Source: Niallia circulans | GTDB lineage: Bacteria > Bacillota > Bacilli > Bacillales > Cytobacillaceae | Assembly: GCF_007273535.1 (NCBI RefSeq) | Contig: NZ_RIBP01000001.1 | Location: forward strand, 930,001-994,000 | Length of the DNA stretch: 64,000 nt | Direction: 5' to 3' | In this document: positions 9,191 through 18,415 of the stretch, in pieces | How positions within the stretch are numbered: the stretch's first letter is position 1 | Layout of the letters: every line of letters begins with the position of its first letter | Notes under the pieces: model-generated | The model's input: the letters and a program-made list of their open reading frames with translations, nothing else | Databases searched by the model: none | What the model was told of the DNA's origin: nothing | Position numbers and translations under genes: made by a program

Positions 9191-10069
9191 TTAGGTCTCC
9201 TTTGATTCAAGTAACTTTTTGATAAATTCAATAAATCTTTGCGAAGCTGGAGCAATTTCTTTTAAAGATAAGGCAGCAATACTAATAATCCGATGCTGCT
9301 CTGGCTCAAGACGAAGTGCTGTCACTTTGTATGGCATACTTTGCAGGACAAGTTCAGGCATAATGCTGACACCCAGTTCATTTTCCACCATCGCTAATAT
9401 AGCTTGGTCATCAGCCATTTCAAAACTGTTCTTGAGTGTAACACCAGTCTCTTTTAAGATACGTTTAATGTCATGGTTATAACCAGATTTAAGAGTAATA
9501 AAGGCTTCATTCACTAATTGATTTATCCGGACCTTTTCAAGATTACTGAGAGGATGTTTGTGTGGAAGGATGCACAATATCCGATCTTTTTTTAATGGGA
9601 TAGTTTCAAAGTTATCTGCTGTAGGCAAGGTTGTAAAACCAAAGTCTATAACACCGTTCGTAATCCACTCTTCAACATCTTGATAGCCTCCTTGAAAAAT
9701 TTTAATTTCAATGAGAGGATACTCTTGTTTAAAGTTCTTCAGCAATCTTGGCAGCCATTGAATACAAACACTTGTAAAAGCCCCAATTCGTATTGTACCA
9801 ACTTCCAGCCCCTTGATGGAGGCTGCTTCTTGCTTCAGTTTTTCATCCCAATGCAGGACAGTACGGACAGATTTCAATATTCTTTGTCCATTACTAGTTA
9901 GAGTAATACCAGACCGGCTTCTTATTAATAGAGGAAATCCAAATTCTGCCTCTAGGTTCGCGATTGAATAACTAACCGCAGACTGAGTCAGATTTAATGC
10001 TTCTGCCGCTTTTGTTAAGCTTCCTAATTCAACAACTGTGTTAAAAACTTCATATCTTGCAAGGCTCAT
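9191..10069 (-). CDS. LysR-family transcriptional regulator
   Basis: An LTTR of about 292 residues. The HTH (SLTKAAEALNLTQSAVSYSI) lies at the N-terminus and an effector-binding domain fills the rest. The ATG at 10069 (MSLARYEVFNTVV) is preferred to the one at 10078 because AGGA then has workable spacing. It is divergent from the DUF554 membrane protein gene at 10195, a likely target. The family is certain; the ligand is unknown. Confidence 0.85.
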   Translation of the reverse strand: MSLARYEVFNTVVELGSLTKAAEALNLTQSAVSYSIANLEAEFGFPLLIRSRSGITLTSNGQRILKSVRTVLHWDEKLKQEAASIKGLEVGTIRIGAFTSVCIQWLPRLLKNFKQEYPLIEIKIFQGGYQDVEEWITNGVIDFGFTTLPTADNFETIPLKKDRILCILPHKHPLSNLEKVRINQLVNEAFITLKSGYNHDIKRILKETGVTLKNSFEMADDQAILAMVENELGVSIMPELVLQSMPYKVTALRLEPEQHRIISIAALSLKEIAPASQRFIEFIKKLLESKET

Positions 10070-10194
10070 CCCTATCATTCCTATCTATGAATTTCATTCA
10101 TACTTACTATCTAAAACTTTGATTTTATTTATATATAATTTACCCCTATAATACAAGAAAACACAACAATATGGAAAGAGTCAGGTGAGTCAAA

Positions 10195-10896
10195 GTGATT
10201 TTAATGGGGGCTTTAGCAAATGCAATAGGTGTAAGCGTTGGTACATTATTAGGGAGTCTGCTTCGTCGTATTCCAGAAAGCATGAAGGACACTGTGATGA
10301 AAATAATGGGCTTAGCCATTGTCGTTTTAGGTATGCAAATGGGACTTAAAACCGAAAATTTTCTTATCGTGATTTTAAGTCTTGCTATAGGGGCAGTAAT
10401 TGGTGAACTACTTGCCTTAGAAGATAAAATCTCCAAACTAGGTGATTGGCTAGAGAAACAGGTCGGTTCCAATAAACAAGGAAGCATATCACAAGGTTTT
10501 ATAACAGGTACATTAATATTTGTGGTTGGCGCAATGGGTATTATCGGCGCTTTAGATAGCGGGATTCGGGGAAATAATGATGTGTTGTACACAAAAGCAG
10601 TTATTGACGGATTTATCGCCATCATCTTAACGACCACATTGGGCATCGGCGTGTTATTCTCTGCTATACCTGTAATTTTATATGAAGGATTAATAGCACT
10701 TTTTGCTACCCAAATTGTTCAATTAGTTCCAGATGCCTTAATGGATCAGTTTGTTATTGAAATGTCAGCAACTGGTGGTATTATGATTATTGCTATAGGA
10801 TTAAATTTAGTCGGAATTACAAAAATTAAAATAGCTAACCTTCTACCAGCGTTAGTAGTTGCTATTGTTGTCGTTTTGATTATGCATTTGTTTTGA
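10195..10896 (+). CDS. DUF554 family integral membrane protein (YdfK/YqgA-like)
   Basis: A 233-residue protein with about seven hydrophobic segments. The N-terminus GALANAIGVSVGTLLGSLLR, the middle LDSGIRGNNDVLYTKAVIDG and the glycine-rich helices are typical of DUF554, a family of uncharacterised membrane proteins. It starts at GTG 10195 with AGGTGA 6 nt upstream and ends at a strong hairpin terminator. A LysR gene is divergent and may regulate it. The transport substrate, if any, is unknown. Confidence 0.85.
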   Translation: MILMGALANAIGVSVGTLLGSLLRRIPESMKDTVMKIMGLAIVVLGMQMGLKTENFLIVILSLAIGAVIGELLALEDKISKLGDWLEKQVGSNKQGSISQGFITGTLIFVVGAMGIIGALDSGIRGNNDVLYTKAVIDGFIAIILTTTLGIGVLFSAIPVILYEGLIALFATQIVQLVPDALMDQFVIEMSATGGIMIIAIGLNLVGITKIKIANLLPALVVAIVVVLIMHLF

Positions 10897-10908
10897 TTAT
10901 CATATTAT

Positions 10909-10944
10909 AACAACAGACAGAAGCTGCATCTGTCTGTTGTTTTT
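10909..10944 (+). terminator. Rho-independent terminator
   Basis: A 12-bp perfect stem (AACAACAGACAG and its complement) with a 9-nt loop and a T run follows the DUF554 gene. Confidence 0.85.
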
Positions 10945-11086
10945 GTAGTTCATACCATTCATTTTTTTAAATAAGCTGGTCTCCATGTCAAGGACATATT
11001 AACAAAGGAGACTTCCTTGTTAACAGTTACTATTTTTTTACATATACCACTTCATTCCTTATAATTAGATAAAAAGGGTTGTTACC

Positions 11087-11335
11087 ATGATAAAAAAGAC
11101 AAAATTAACAACTTTGCTCTTATGTTTACTTATTGTTGCTTCGTTTCTCTCTGCCTGTGAATCACAATATAAAGAAGGTATACGTTCAGACAGAGACGAC
11201 TCAGGAGCAACTGAAACCTTAGAGAATAAACATTCTAAAGAAAGTGAAGACCCTGTTTATCAAGAAACGGGTGGTTTATACACAGAAGAAGACCTTAAAA
11301 ATGCCAAACCACTGGAAATGCCTGTTCAAGATTAG
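11087..11335 (+). CDS. Small lipoprotein, unknown function
   Basis: An 82-residue protein with a lipoprotein signal peptide (TTLLLCLLIVASFLSAC; lipobox LSAC, Cys24). The mature part of about 58 residues is charged and probably disordered, ending in YTEEDLKNAKPLEMPVQD. A TATAAT-like box and AAAGGG lie upstream. It would be anchored to the outer face of the membrane. I do not recognise a family, and its neighbours give no clear functional clue. Confidence 0.65.
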   Translation: MIKKTKLTTLLLCLLIVASFLSACESQYKEGIRSDRDDSGATETLENKHSKESEDPVYQETGGLYTEEDLKNAKPLEMPVQD

Positions 11336-11408
11336 AATCTCCTTAAATTATTACTCGTTGTTTAAAAAAATACCAATGGGATTCTTACAGAAAGATTATA
11401 CTAAACAA

Positions 11409-12101
11409 CTAGTTCCTATACTCCGTTTGTTTTTCATTAACATAGTCAATAAAGTCCCTTGCTTCTTCAAATGGAGCTTGCAAATCTGTTGGTATTTCCT
11501 TTGTTTCTATATAATGGTCTGGGTTTATCTGACTACTTGCAATAATTTCTTCGTAAACCATTAGTGATTCAATATAATGTTTGTATTCTTTCTCGGTTAA
11601 CAAATCCTTACTTGATTCCTGTCCATTTAATAAATCATAGTATGGTTGTATGTCTGAATATACTTTTTCAAGCTCTGCTTGTTTTGCTGGTGAGAGATCA
11701 GCATAGTTAATCCCCCCATATTTGTCACCAAATTCAAGCTTAGCATCGGTCATTATTTTAACAAGTCCAATAAACTCTTTATATTCTTCTGGTTCTATCT
11801 GGCCTTGTGCCTGGGCAATCTTTGCATCCAAGCGGAGGTAACCTTCCATTGTCGCACTTGTAATATGCTTCTTCAGATTATCAAAAGAGCCGTAAAGTCC
11901 ATCAGCTATGAGAGATTTTGAGGCAAATGCCCCTGTCGGTATTAACAATGAAGCAGCTAAAACGCCGGTGATAATTCGTTTTTTTGTTTTTGATTTACCA
12001 AGATGAATACTAGTTAGCACATTCATTTTTAATCCTGGTGGAGGGGTTATTTCTTTTCCTTTCTCTTGTAAGGACTCCCTAAGTTTTGTTTCAATATTCA
12101 T
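11409..12101 (-). CDS. Membrane anti-sigma factor-like protein (DUF3600-like)
   Basis: A 230-residue protein. A cytoplasmic N-terminus (~1-40) is followed by one membrane span (~42-62, ITGVLAASLLIPTGAFA) and a helical, charged external domain. The gene overlaps the end of the upstream ECF sigma gene by 11 nt, the usual arrangement for a sigma / anti-sigma pair. The external part resembles DUF3600 proteins found behind ECF sigma genes in Bacillus. It probably binds the sigma factor until an envelope signal arrives. The role is inferred from context and topology. Confidence 0.7.
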   Translation of the reverse strand: MNIETKLRESLQEKGKEITPPPGLKMNVLTSIHLGKSKTKKRIITGVLAASLLIPTGAFASKSLIADGLYGSFDNLKKHITSATMEGYLRLDAKIAQAQGQIEPEEYKEFIGLVKIMTDAKLEFGDKYGGINYADLSPAKQAELEKVYSDIQPYYDLLNGQESSKDLLTEKEYKHYIESLMVYEEIIASSQINPDHYIETKEIPTDLQAPFEEARDFIDYVNEKQTEYRN

Positions 12102-12672
12102 AAACCTTCCTCACTTCTTCGAGTAATCTTTTATTTTTTCCTTTTGTACGCAATTTTGTTAAAGCAGCATTTATTCTGGACTTAACTGTTCCAATAGGAA
12201 CTTCCATGATTGCTGAAATTTCCTCTTGGCTATAATCGTTTAAATACCGAAGGATAATGACCTGTTTCAGTTTGAATGGTAATTCATCCACTAAATTGAC
12301 TAGCTGTTTATTTGTTATCTTTTCAATAACCTTGTTTGAGAAATCTACTTCTTTTTCTTGTTTAAATTCTTCAACCTTCTTAACAGTCCTGAATATCTTC
12401 CATTTTTTCCTTCGATATGCCTTAATTTGTTTTAACACAATTCCCATTAACCAAGGTTTAAATTTCCGTTCTACATCGAATTTTTTTATAGATTTAAACA
12501 CTTGTATGTAAATGTCTTGAATCACATCATCTATATCTGTTTTTTCCTCCATTAAAAAGTGAACTGTTTTAAATACATCGTGGATCGTTTTTTCATAAAG
12601 TTCAGCACATGCCTCTTTGTCTCCAGATTCAATAAGGTTAATTATTCTAATTAATTCATTATCAACACTCAA
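12091..12672 (-). CDS. ECF RNA polymerase sigma factor
   Basis: A 193-residue group IV sigma factor. Region 2 (EKTDIDDVIQDIYIQVFKSI ... FKPWLMGIVLKQIKAYRRKK) and region 4 (LPFKLKQVIILRYLNDYSQE, EVPIGTVKSRINAALTKL) are both complete. Translation probably starts at TTG 12672, 7 nt after GGAGGTG. The overlapping downstream gene encodes its likely anti-sigma factor. Such genes usually activate their own promoter; the upstream DNA has GAACGAAAAC and a later TATATAG that could serve, but this is weak. Confidence 0.85.
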   Translation of the reverse strand: MSVDNELIRIINLIESGDKEACAELYEKTIHDVFKTVHFLMEEKTDIDDVIQDIYIQVFKSIKKFDVERKFKPWLMGIVLKQIKAYRRKKWKIFRTVKKVEEFKQEKEVDFSNKVIEKITNKQLVNLVDELPFKLKQVIILRYLNDYSQEEISAIMEVPIGTVKSRINAALTKLRTKGKNKRLLEEVRKVYEY

Positions 12673-12740
12673 CCTTATTCACCTCCCTCATCTTTCACAC
12701 TATATATTGGTAACAATTTGAGTTTTCGTTCGATTTTTTT

Positions 12741-12774
12741 ATAATAAAAAAGAGCCAAACATGCATTGGCTCTT
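12741..12774 (-). terminator. Rho-independent terminator
   Basis: AAGAGCCAA and TTGGCTCTT pair around a 7-nt loop and are followed on the minus strand by TTTTTTATT. It closes the small gene at 12855. Confidence 0.75.
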
Positions 12775-12854
12775 AAAAATATAGTCCTAATGTATAGAAC
12801 TTGTTTAAAACGCTCCTGAAACAAAGCACTATTGATTTTTACTCTATAAAAAAT

Positions 12855-13070
12855 TTAATATCCAAAAAATTTTGGAACGCTAACACCATAATCAAATAAT
12901 GTACTCATTACAAAAAAGAAAAGAATGATAACAACACAAATATTTACAATAATCTCCCCAAATTTACTATCTGTTTCTGCAGCATCTTCTTGTTGCTGTC
13001 TTTTTATCTCTTTATATATGCCTTGAACCTTTTGGTGGTTTTTCATTTTTGTATGGCTTTTTGGGTTCAT
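12855..13070 (-). CDS. Small single-span membrane protein
   Basis: A 71-residue protein. The N-terminal half is charged and Gln-rich (EIKRQQQEDAAE) and the C-terminal half holds one membrane segment (VNICVVIILFFFVMSTLF). AAAGGAGG lies 7 nt before the ATG and a terminator follows, so it is a self-contained unit. I do not recognise the family. Confidence 0.65.
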   Translation of the reverse strand: MNPKSHTKMKNHQKVQGIYKEIKRQQQEDAAETDSKFGEIIVNICVVIILFFFVMSTLFDYGVSVPKFFGY

Positions 13071-13331
13071 ATAGGTTCCTCCTTTTTATGAAAGGATAAA
13101 TACGTCAGGTAATTATCAGTTTACTACAAATCACCATTTGGATAAATATGTATTTTGTAACCAACGAATTAGAAATACTATATAGAAGGATTTTAACCAA
13201 AAAAAATAAACTCCCCCTAGGCAGTTTTATGTTTTGCTTTATTTAAATTATATTAAAAGATTAAAATCTCTAAACTAATAAAATACGAAGCTGTTTATGT
13301 AAAATGCAATTAAAGCTTACGTATATGATAG

Positions 13332-13538
13332 TCATTTTTCTTTATACAGTTTCCACAATTCAAGCTGTTTTTTGCTTATATTTTCATTATCTAACTTTAT
13401 TTTTTTCAGTCTTCTTTTAAGCATAAGATTTGTTGGTTCTTGCTGCAGCCTTTTTATTATTTTTATACTTCGCTTTCTATTATTAGTTAATTCGTTATTC
13501 AATGTTTGTATATCAAGGAGAATAAGGGTTTTATTCAT
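13332..13538 (-). CDS. Small basic protein, unknown
   Basis: A 68-residue, Lys- and Asn-rich, mostly helical protein (ELTNNRKRSIKIIKRLQQ) without signal or membrane segment. AGAGGAG stands 5 nt before the ATG, which supports translation. There is no recognisable domain, and low complexity means the call rests mainly on the ribosome site. Confidence 0.45.
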   Translation of the reverse strand: MNKTLILLDIQTLNNELTNNRKRSIKIIKRLQQEPTNLMLKRRLKKIKLDNENISKKQLELWKLYKEK

Positions 13539-13666
13539 ACGAACTCCTCTCTTATAAAAGTTTTAATTTTCACTTTACCCTAAATAATCGATTTGTAATA
13601 GCTTTTAGTGCTATAAAGCTAGACTGTTGGCTCGAATAATCTTTAAGAATACTTTTTATTATTGCA

Positions 13667-14152
13667 CTACAAAATTGTAAATTTAAATTGTTCTCCTTCC
13701 ATCCTATTTAAATATATCATATTTTCATCTAAACCATTACAAACTGCCAAATATCCTTCTTCAAGATGAAAACCGATGCCGATCAATTGATTGAAGCATT
13801 CAATAATTTCAACCTTCACTACTGGTTTGTTCCTACATTCATTAAGTTTTGGCATCTTATCAATTTCCCATTTAAGCAAAAAGTCAGTACCATAGTAATC
13901 AATTTCTTCTGCTAAATCAATTTGGTCAAAGGTAATAGCGAATTCACCACTCTTATATGCACATAATTCCAACTGCCAATCTTCAAAGCTGATTATAACG
14001 GGTAGATCATTAAACCACTCATCTTCCTTTTCTTCCCATGCAACCCAGAATTCTATTATTTTGATACCTATAAGCCCTTCTAGCGAATTAATTCCTTCAC
14101 TAAACAAATTAATTATTGCTTTTATGATAAAAGCATTTCTTTTATTTATCAA
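13667..14152 (-). CDS. Unknown acidic cytosolic protein
   Basis: A 161-residue acidic, Trp-rich protein (FWVAWEEKEDEWFNDLPVII; SFEDWQLELCAYKSGEFAIT; LEEGYLAVCNGLDENMIYLN). It has no signal peptide or membrane span. Size, composition and isolation resemble single-gene immunity-like proteins of Bacillus, but I cannot assign a family. No strong ribosome site was found before the first ATG, so the start is uncertain. Confidence 0.55.
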   Translation of the reverse strand: MINKRNAFIIKAIINLFSEGINSLEGLIGIKIIEFWVAWEEKEDEWFNDLPVIISFEDWQLELCAYKSGEFAITFDQIDLAEEIDYYGTDFLLKWEIDKMPKLNECRNKPVVKVEIIECFNQLIGIGFHLEEGYLAVCNGLDENMIYLNRMEGEQFKFTIL

Positions 14153-14349
14153 AATAATTTTTATATAACTACAATAAGGTTATATGTTTATAGATTCTAC
14201 TCGAGGAATAATATATGCTAAACAGTTGCAATTCTTAATGTTCTCTCTGTTCTAACACTTTTTTTTAGCTCAAAACAATCACTCTATTTATTAAAATACA
14301 TGCTGCAAGTAACTTTAAAGTACATCATTATGTAATAAAATTAATGCAG
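14153..14349. other. AT-rich intergenic spacer
   Basis: No gene was found between the unknown acidic protein gene and the terminator of the YfmS-like gene. Confidence 0.5.
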
Positions 14350-14382
14350 AAAAAAGGCATTAATCCTTCTTGGATTAACACC
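14350..14382 (-). terminator. Rho-independent terminator
   Basis: On the minus strand GGTGTTAATCC pairs with GGATTAATGCC (two imperfect pairs) and six T follow. It lies 135 nt past the YfmS-like gene. Confidence 0.65.
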
Positions 14383-14516
14383 TTTTCTTACATTTAACCT
14401 TCACCTACAAATAACACTAGCATGCAATATTTTGAAGCGAAGATATTAATTTGTCACATGCCAATCTTACCTGTTGATAAACAAGCATAAATAAGTTACA
14501 AGATAATTTACTCTTA

Positions 14517-15347
14517 TTAAACCAATTCCTTCATATAAGCAAAAACCTCTTTGCTTTGTTTTTCTAATTTTTGCATTTCCTCTAGGAAATCTACCATAAC
14601 AGTGGATTGTTCTTCTGATGACGCACTTACTTCCTCAATACTGATTTTCAAGCTTTCGATGCTATTTTTTATTTCAGATAATGATCCGCCAATTGTGCCA
14701 ACGGCTTGTTTTGTGTTCTCTGAAAGTTTTCTTATTTCTGTTGCAACCACTCCGAAGCCTTTTCCAGCCTCTCCAGATCGTGCTGCTTCAATTGCCGCGT
14801 TTAATCCTAATAAATTTGTTTGCGTAGAAATTCCTTCAATGATTTTCACTAAATTGCCGATTTGCTGTGTATTATCATTTGCTTTAATGGCCTGAGAAGT
14901 AATTTCATTGCTTGTAGCTGATAATTCTTCTGATTGTGCTGCAACGATTTGGATTTTTTCATGAAGTGTACCGATAATTGCATTTAGTGAGCTTAATTCA
15001 TGATCCAGCTTTTCTTCAATTTCTAATGTCTTACTTATAGAGAATAAGCCGACAACTTCTTTTGTATCTTTATCTTTAATTGGTGTTACAGTGGAGAAAA
15101 ATGGAATGCCAAGCCTTTCTTTTGGGACATATTCTTCTACTTTTTTCGCTTCCTTCAACGAACGAATTAAAAGTTCATTACCGGGCACAAATGCTGGGTC
15201 GCCAACTTTTATAGATAATGGAAGACTTGTTGAAGGTGAAAAATAAATGATATTTTGTAAGTCTGTAATCATAATCGCAGTAGTTTTGCCTGTTGTCTCT
15301 TTAATAATAGGTCCTAAATCAACTAAAGTTTGTAATGAATTATGCAA
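14517..15347 (-). CDS. Soluble MCP-like sensory transducer (YfmS-like)
   Basis: A 276-residue cytosolic transducer. Residues ~1-115 form a PAS/Cache-like input domain ([40 protein letters not shown]). Residues ~120-276 form the signalling hairpin with the tip [20 protein letters not shown]. No membrane span is present. Length and layout match B. subtilis YfmS, a soluble receptor that works with chemotaxis arrays and influences motor switching. It is a single gene with its own terminator. Family call good; the ligand is unknown. Confidence 0.8.
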   Translation of the reverse strand: MHNSLQTLVDLGPIIKETTGKTTAIMITDLQNIIYFSPSTSLPLSIKVGDPAFVPGNELLIRSLKEAKKVEEYVPKERLGIPFFSTVTPIKDKDTKEVVGLFSISKTLEIEEKLDHELSSLNAIIGTLHEKIQIVAAQSEELSATSNEITSQAIKANDNTQQIGNLVKIIEGISTQTNLLGLNAAIEAARSGEAGKGFGVVATEIRKLSENTKQAVGTIGGSLSEIKNSIESLKISIEEVSASSEEQSTVMVDFLEEMQKLEKQSKEVFAYMKELV

Positions 15348-15479
15348 TGATTTTATGCCCCTTTCTTAATATCTTAGTATATATCGGTTAAAACACTGAA
15401 CCTTTAATGTTAATTTGAGAGATATCCTAACTATAGCGCTTTCTTTGAAAGTTTTATTACTGAAGTATACAGATATGCA

Positions 15480-15505
15480 GAAAAAAAGGATTGCTTAAGC
15501 AATCC
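15480..15505 (-). terminator. Rho-independent terminator
   Basis: GGATTGC-TTAA-GCAATCC is a perfect hairpin followed on the minus strand by seven T, 10 nt past the reductase gene. Confidence 0.85.
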
Positions 15506-15515
15506 CTTCATCTGG

Positions 15516-16556
15516 TTACATTTTGTGTTTTTTTATCAACTCTTCAAAGCTTTCTATATTGGTAGTAAAATCAGGAACAGTTTGAGAATCTTCCGCAGAT
15601 TTAACCAGTTTAACAACTAAGTCATTAAACGGTGTGGGAATACTTGTACCTTCTGCCATTTTTGGAACAACTCCATTGATAAAATCAATTTCTGTTTTGC
15701 GCATCTTTTCAAGATCTTGTAGCATACTTGCCTTTAAAAGCCTTGAAGGCTCCATTACTGCCCTAAAGGTTTGCACTCGTTCAGGTACATCTTGTTCGTT
15801 TATTACTTCTAATGCAGCAATATCAAAACCATTCATTTTAGCAAATGTCACCCCAATAGCATGACCAACTTTAATCGTTTCGTCTGCAATATGAACGGCA
15901 CTAACGATGCCATATTCATTATCGAGAATGTCACCATATTCACCATTCAAGGCAGCGGATAAGCCACTGAATGCATTATTGATAAGTAGCTTCGACCATT
16001 TTGTTCCAACTAAATTGTCCGATATATGTGTACCCCCAACAAGGTCTAACACAGCTTTTATTTGCTTAATTCTATCTGTTGTTTCTCCATTTAATTCACC
16101 GATTTGAAAGGCATACTTTTTGAATTGAGTGTATTCGGTTGTTAAGCTGGATACTCCTGGTTCCATAAATGTTGCCCCAAATTCAACTGAACCTGCGATT
16201 ACACGCTCTGCACCAACAATGGCTGCAACATTCTTCTCCGGTATACCGTTTTGTAAGGAACAAACTACACTATCCTCCCTTAAATACGGAAGTAACTCAG
16301 CAAGAACAGAGTCGTTATATAATTGTTTTGTCAGCAGTAAAACTAAATCATATTTGCCAGATTTATTTTCTGGTGTAATAGCTTTCACCTTTGCTTGAAA
16401 CACATGTGTACCAACTACTTTAGCTCCTGTTTGATTTAGAGCATTAACATGTGCTTCGTACGTATCAATTAATTCAACATCCATTCCACCCTCACTAAGA
16501 TATGCTCCTACGATAGTTCCTAAAGAACCTGCTCCTAAAACAGCAATTCTCATCAT
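15516..16556 (-). CDS. Ketopantoate reductase family (ApbA/PanE) oxidoreductase
   Basis: A 346-residue NADP-dependent reductase. The N-terminal Rossmann fold starts MMRIAVLGAGSLGTIVGAYL, followed by DLVLLLTKQ, SLQNG and GTKWSKLLINNAFSG typical of 2-dehydropantoate 2-reductases. AAGGAGG precedes the tandem ATG. It lies 10 nt behind an acetoacetate decarboxylase gene in one operon, which suggests reduction of a different 2-oxo or 3-oxo acid rather than housekeeping pantothenate synthesis. Family firm, substrate open. Confidence 0.82.
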   Translation of the reverse strand: MMRIAVLGAGSLGTIVGAYLSEGGMDVELIDTYEAHVNALNQTGAKVVGTHVFQAKVKAITPENKSGKYDLVLLLTKQLYNDSVLAELLPYLREDSVVCSLQNGIPEKNVAAIVGAERVIAGSVEFGATFMEPGVSSLTTEYTQFKKYAFQIGELNGETTDRIKQIKAVLDLVGGTHISDNLVGTKWSKLLINNAFSGLSAALNGEYGDILDNEYGIVSAVHIADETIKVGHAIGVTFAKMNGFDIAALEVINEQDVPERVQTFRAVMEPSRLLKASMLQDLEKMRKTEIDFINGVVPKMAEGTSIPTPFNDLVVKLVKSAEDSQTVPDFTTNIESFEELIKKHKM

Positions 16557-16566
16557 AAAGTCCTCC

Positions 16567-17313
16567 TTATTTTTCCTCTAGATAGTTATATACAGGCTGT
16601 GCAGCATTTAAAGTCAAATCTGTAAGAATATGAGAGGCCGAAATGACTTCTAATACTGGTAAGTCTGCCAAAGGTGCCAATGCGTGTTCAAACAATTGAA
16701 GTCGCGCAGGTCCTGTCCATGCCTCTTTCACTTTTATATCTGTTATTTGTGTTCGAATTAGATCACAAACCCGTAATTCTCCCGTATAATCGGTTGCAAT
16801 TTTCACCATAAAATTAGGACGGCAAATTTCGCTTTTAGCTTTATCCTTGTCCATTTCGCCATGCTTATACCCCATAGTGGCAGTCGCTACTCGAAGGCTT
16901 CCATAATCCAATGTTCCAACAAGCGTATCAGAGTCTGTATATAGCTTAGGTGCTCCCAATTTCTTCGGATAAGCCGTTAGCTCACGCCCACTTGCAATTG
17001 CTGGGAAGTTGTCTACATACATAGAATGCACATAATCCCCTTCCTCTCCATTAAATCGGACAGGAATCACTTGTCCAGCCTCTGTATAAGCACCAAGTCC
17101 AGAAACATCGGGCATCCACATAACTTCAAATTTCACTAATGGTTCCGTTATTTGAAGAGGTTCTGGCACTGCCGCCCTTAATGCTTTTTCATCTGTGCGA
17201 TAAATAATATTAAGATATTCGCGGTTCACAAACTTATATGGTGGCATAGGGTAAGCTGGTGCAGTTAACGGTGTATTGAGATTTTTTGCGATATTGTTAA
17301 TATCAATTTTCAT
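16567..17313 (-). CDS. adc: Acetoacetate decarboxylase
   Basis: A 248-residue ADC-family enzyme. The Schiff-base lysine pair is seen in ELTAYPKKLGAPKL (Lys117/Lys118, equivalent to the Lys115/116 region of the clostridial enzyme), with RFNGEEGDYVHSMYVDN upstream. It would decarboxylate acetoacetate to acetone, or a related 3-oxo acid. It is the first gene of a two-gene operon with a PanE-like reductase and is divergent from a LysR gene that probably controls it. All recognisable catalytic features are present. Confidence 0.85.
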   Translation of the reverse strand: MKIDINNIAKNLNTPLTAPAYPMPPYKFVNREYLNIIYRTDEKALRAAVPEPLQITEPLVKFEVMWMPDVSGLGAYTEAGQVIPVRFNGEEGDYVHSMYVDNFPAIASGRELTAYPKKLGAPKLYTDSDTLVGTLDYGSLRVATATMGYKHGEMDKDKAKSEICRPNFMVKIATDYTGELRVCDLIRTQITDIKVKEAWTGPARLQLFEHALAPLADLPVLEVISASHILTDLTLNAAQPVYNYLEEK

Positions 17314-17455
17314 TGTAATGACACCTCTCCTAAGTTGTATATAATATCCTTTTTCAAACTATGTAATTAATTTATCTTACATCTTCATTTACATTTAATC
17401 TAATACATAATAAGGTATATATATATTTATCAAAATAAATAAGGGGTTTAAATAA

Positions 17456-18343
17456 ATGGAATTACTTCAACTCAAATACTTTCAGACAGTTGCTTATACT
17501 GAGCATATTTCAAAAGCAGCCAGCACCTTAAATATTGCCCAGCCCTCTTTAAGCTTAACTATAAAACGATTGGAGGATGAATTAGGAACAGCGCTTTTTA
17601 ATAGGAAGGGGAGAAATATTCAATTAAACTCCTCAGGCAGAATTTTTTTGAAGCATGTTGACAGGATTTTTATGGAGCTTGCAAATGCACAAAAGGAAAT
17701 TCACGCAGAAGAAGATAAAATGTCTCATACGATAAAAATAGCTATCTCCAACCCAAGATTTCTTGCAGGATTAATCAGCGAGTATATTAACACCTCCCCT
17801 GAATCAACCATTCAACAAGGAATAAAAGCCAAAAGTGACATAATTGCAAGCTTAAAAAAAGGGGATGTTGATTTAGGGATAGCTGGTCATCCGATTGAAG
17901 ACGATGAGATAGAGAGTTGTTTATTAGTCGAAGAAGATATTGTGTTAGTGTTGCCAAACACCAATAAGTATAAGGCTAAAACGGAACTATCATTATGTGA
18001 GGTTGCAAATGAGCCGTTTATTTCATTGGCCGATAATGAGGAATACAGCGAATTCACTACGAATCTCTGTAAAAAACATGGATTTGTTCCGAATAACATT
18101 TTTGAGGTGGATTCCTACTTACTTTTAGAAATAATTAAGGTAAATCAAGGGGTTGCACTACTTCCCATTTCGGTCTGCAGGCAATTACAGTTAAATTATG
18201 TGAAAATCGCAGACATTTCGCCCTCCTATTCAGTCAGTCTTTCATGGGTTAGAAATAAATTGCTGTCTTCATCAGAAAAAAGCTTTAAAGACTTTATTAT
18301 TGCTTATTATCAAGAGAATATAAAAATGTTTAAGGTGGATTAA
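17456..18343 (+). CDS. LysR-family regulator of the adc operon
   Basis: A 295-residue LTTR with HTH SKAASTLNIAQPSLSLTIKR near the N-terminus and a C-terminal effector domain. It is divergent from adc across about 140 bp, the usual place for an LTTR and its target. The AAGGGG ribosome site precedes the ATG at 17456. The family is certain; control of adc and the reductase is inferred from gene order. Confidence 0.85.
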   Translation: MELLQLKYFQTVAYTEHISKAASTLNIAQPSLSLTIKRLEDELGTALFNRKGRNIQLNSSGRIFLKHVDRIFMELANAQKEIHAEEDKMSHTIKIAISNPRFLAGLISEYINTSPESTIQQGIKAKSDIIASLKKGDVDLGIAGHPIEDDEIESCLLVEEDIVLVLPNTNKYKAKTELSLCEVANEPFISLADNEEYSEFTTNLCKKHGFVPNNIFEVDSYLLLEIIKVNQGVALLPISVCRQLQLNYVKIADISPSYSVSLSWVRNKLLSSSEKSFKDFIIAYYQENIKMFKVD

Positions 18344-18415
18344 ATATAAATATGGAAATAAAGGAATATCCATACAAATGGGTATTCCTCTTAGCTTACT
18401 TGATTTGTGCAGATA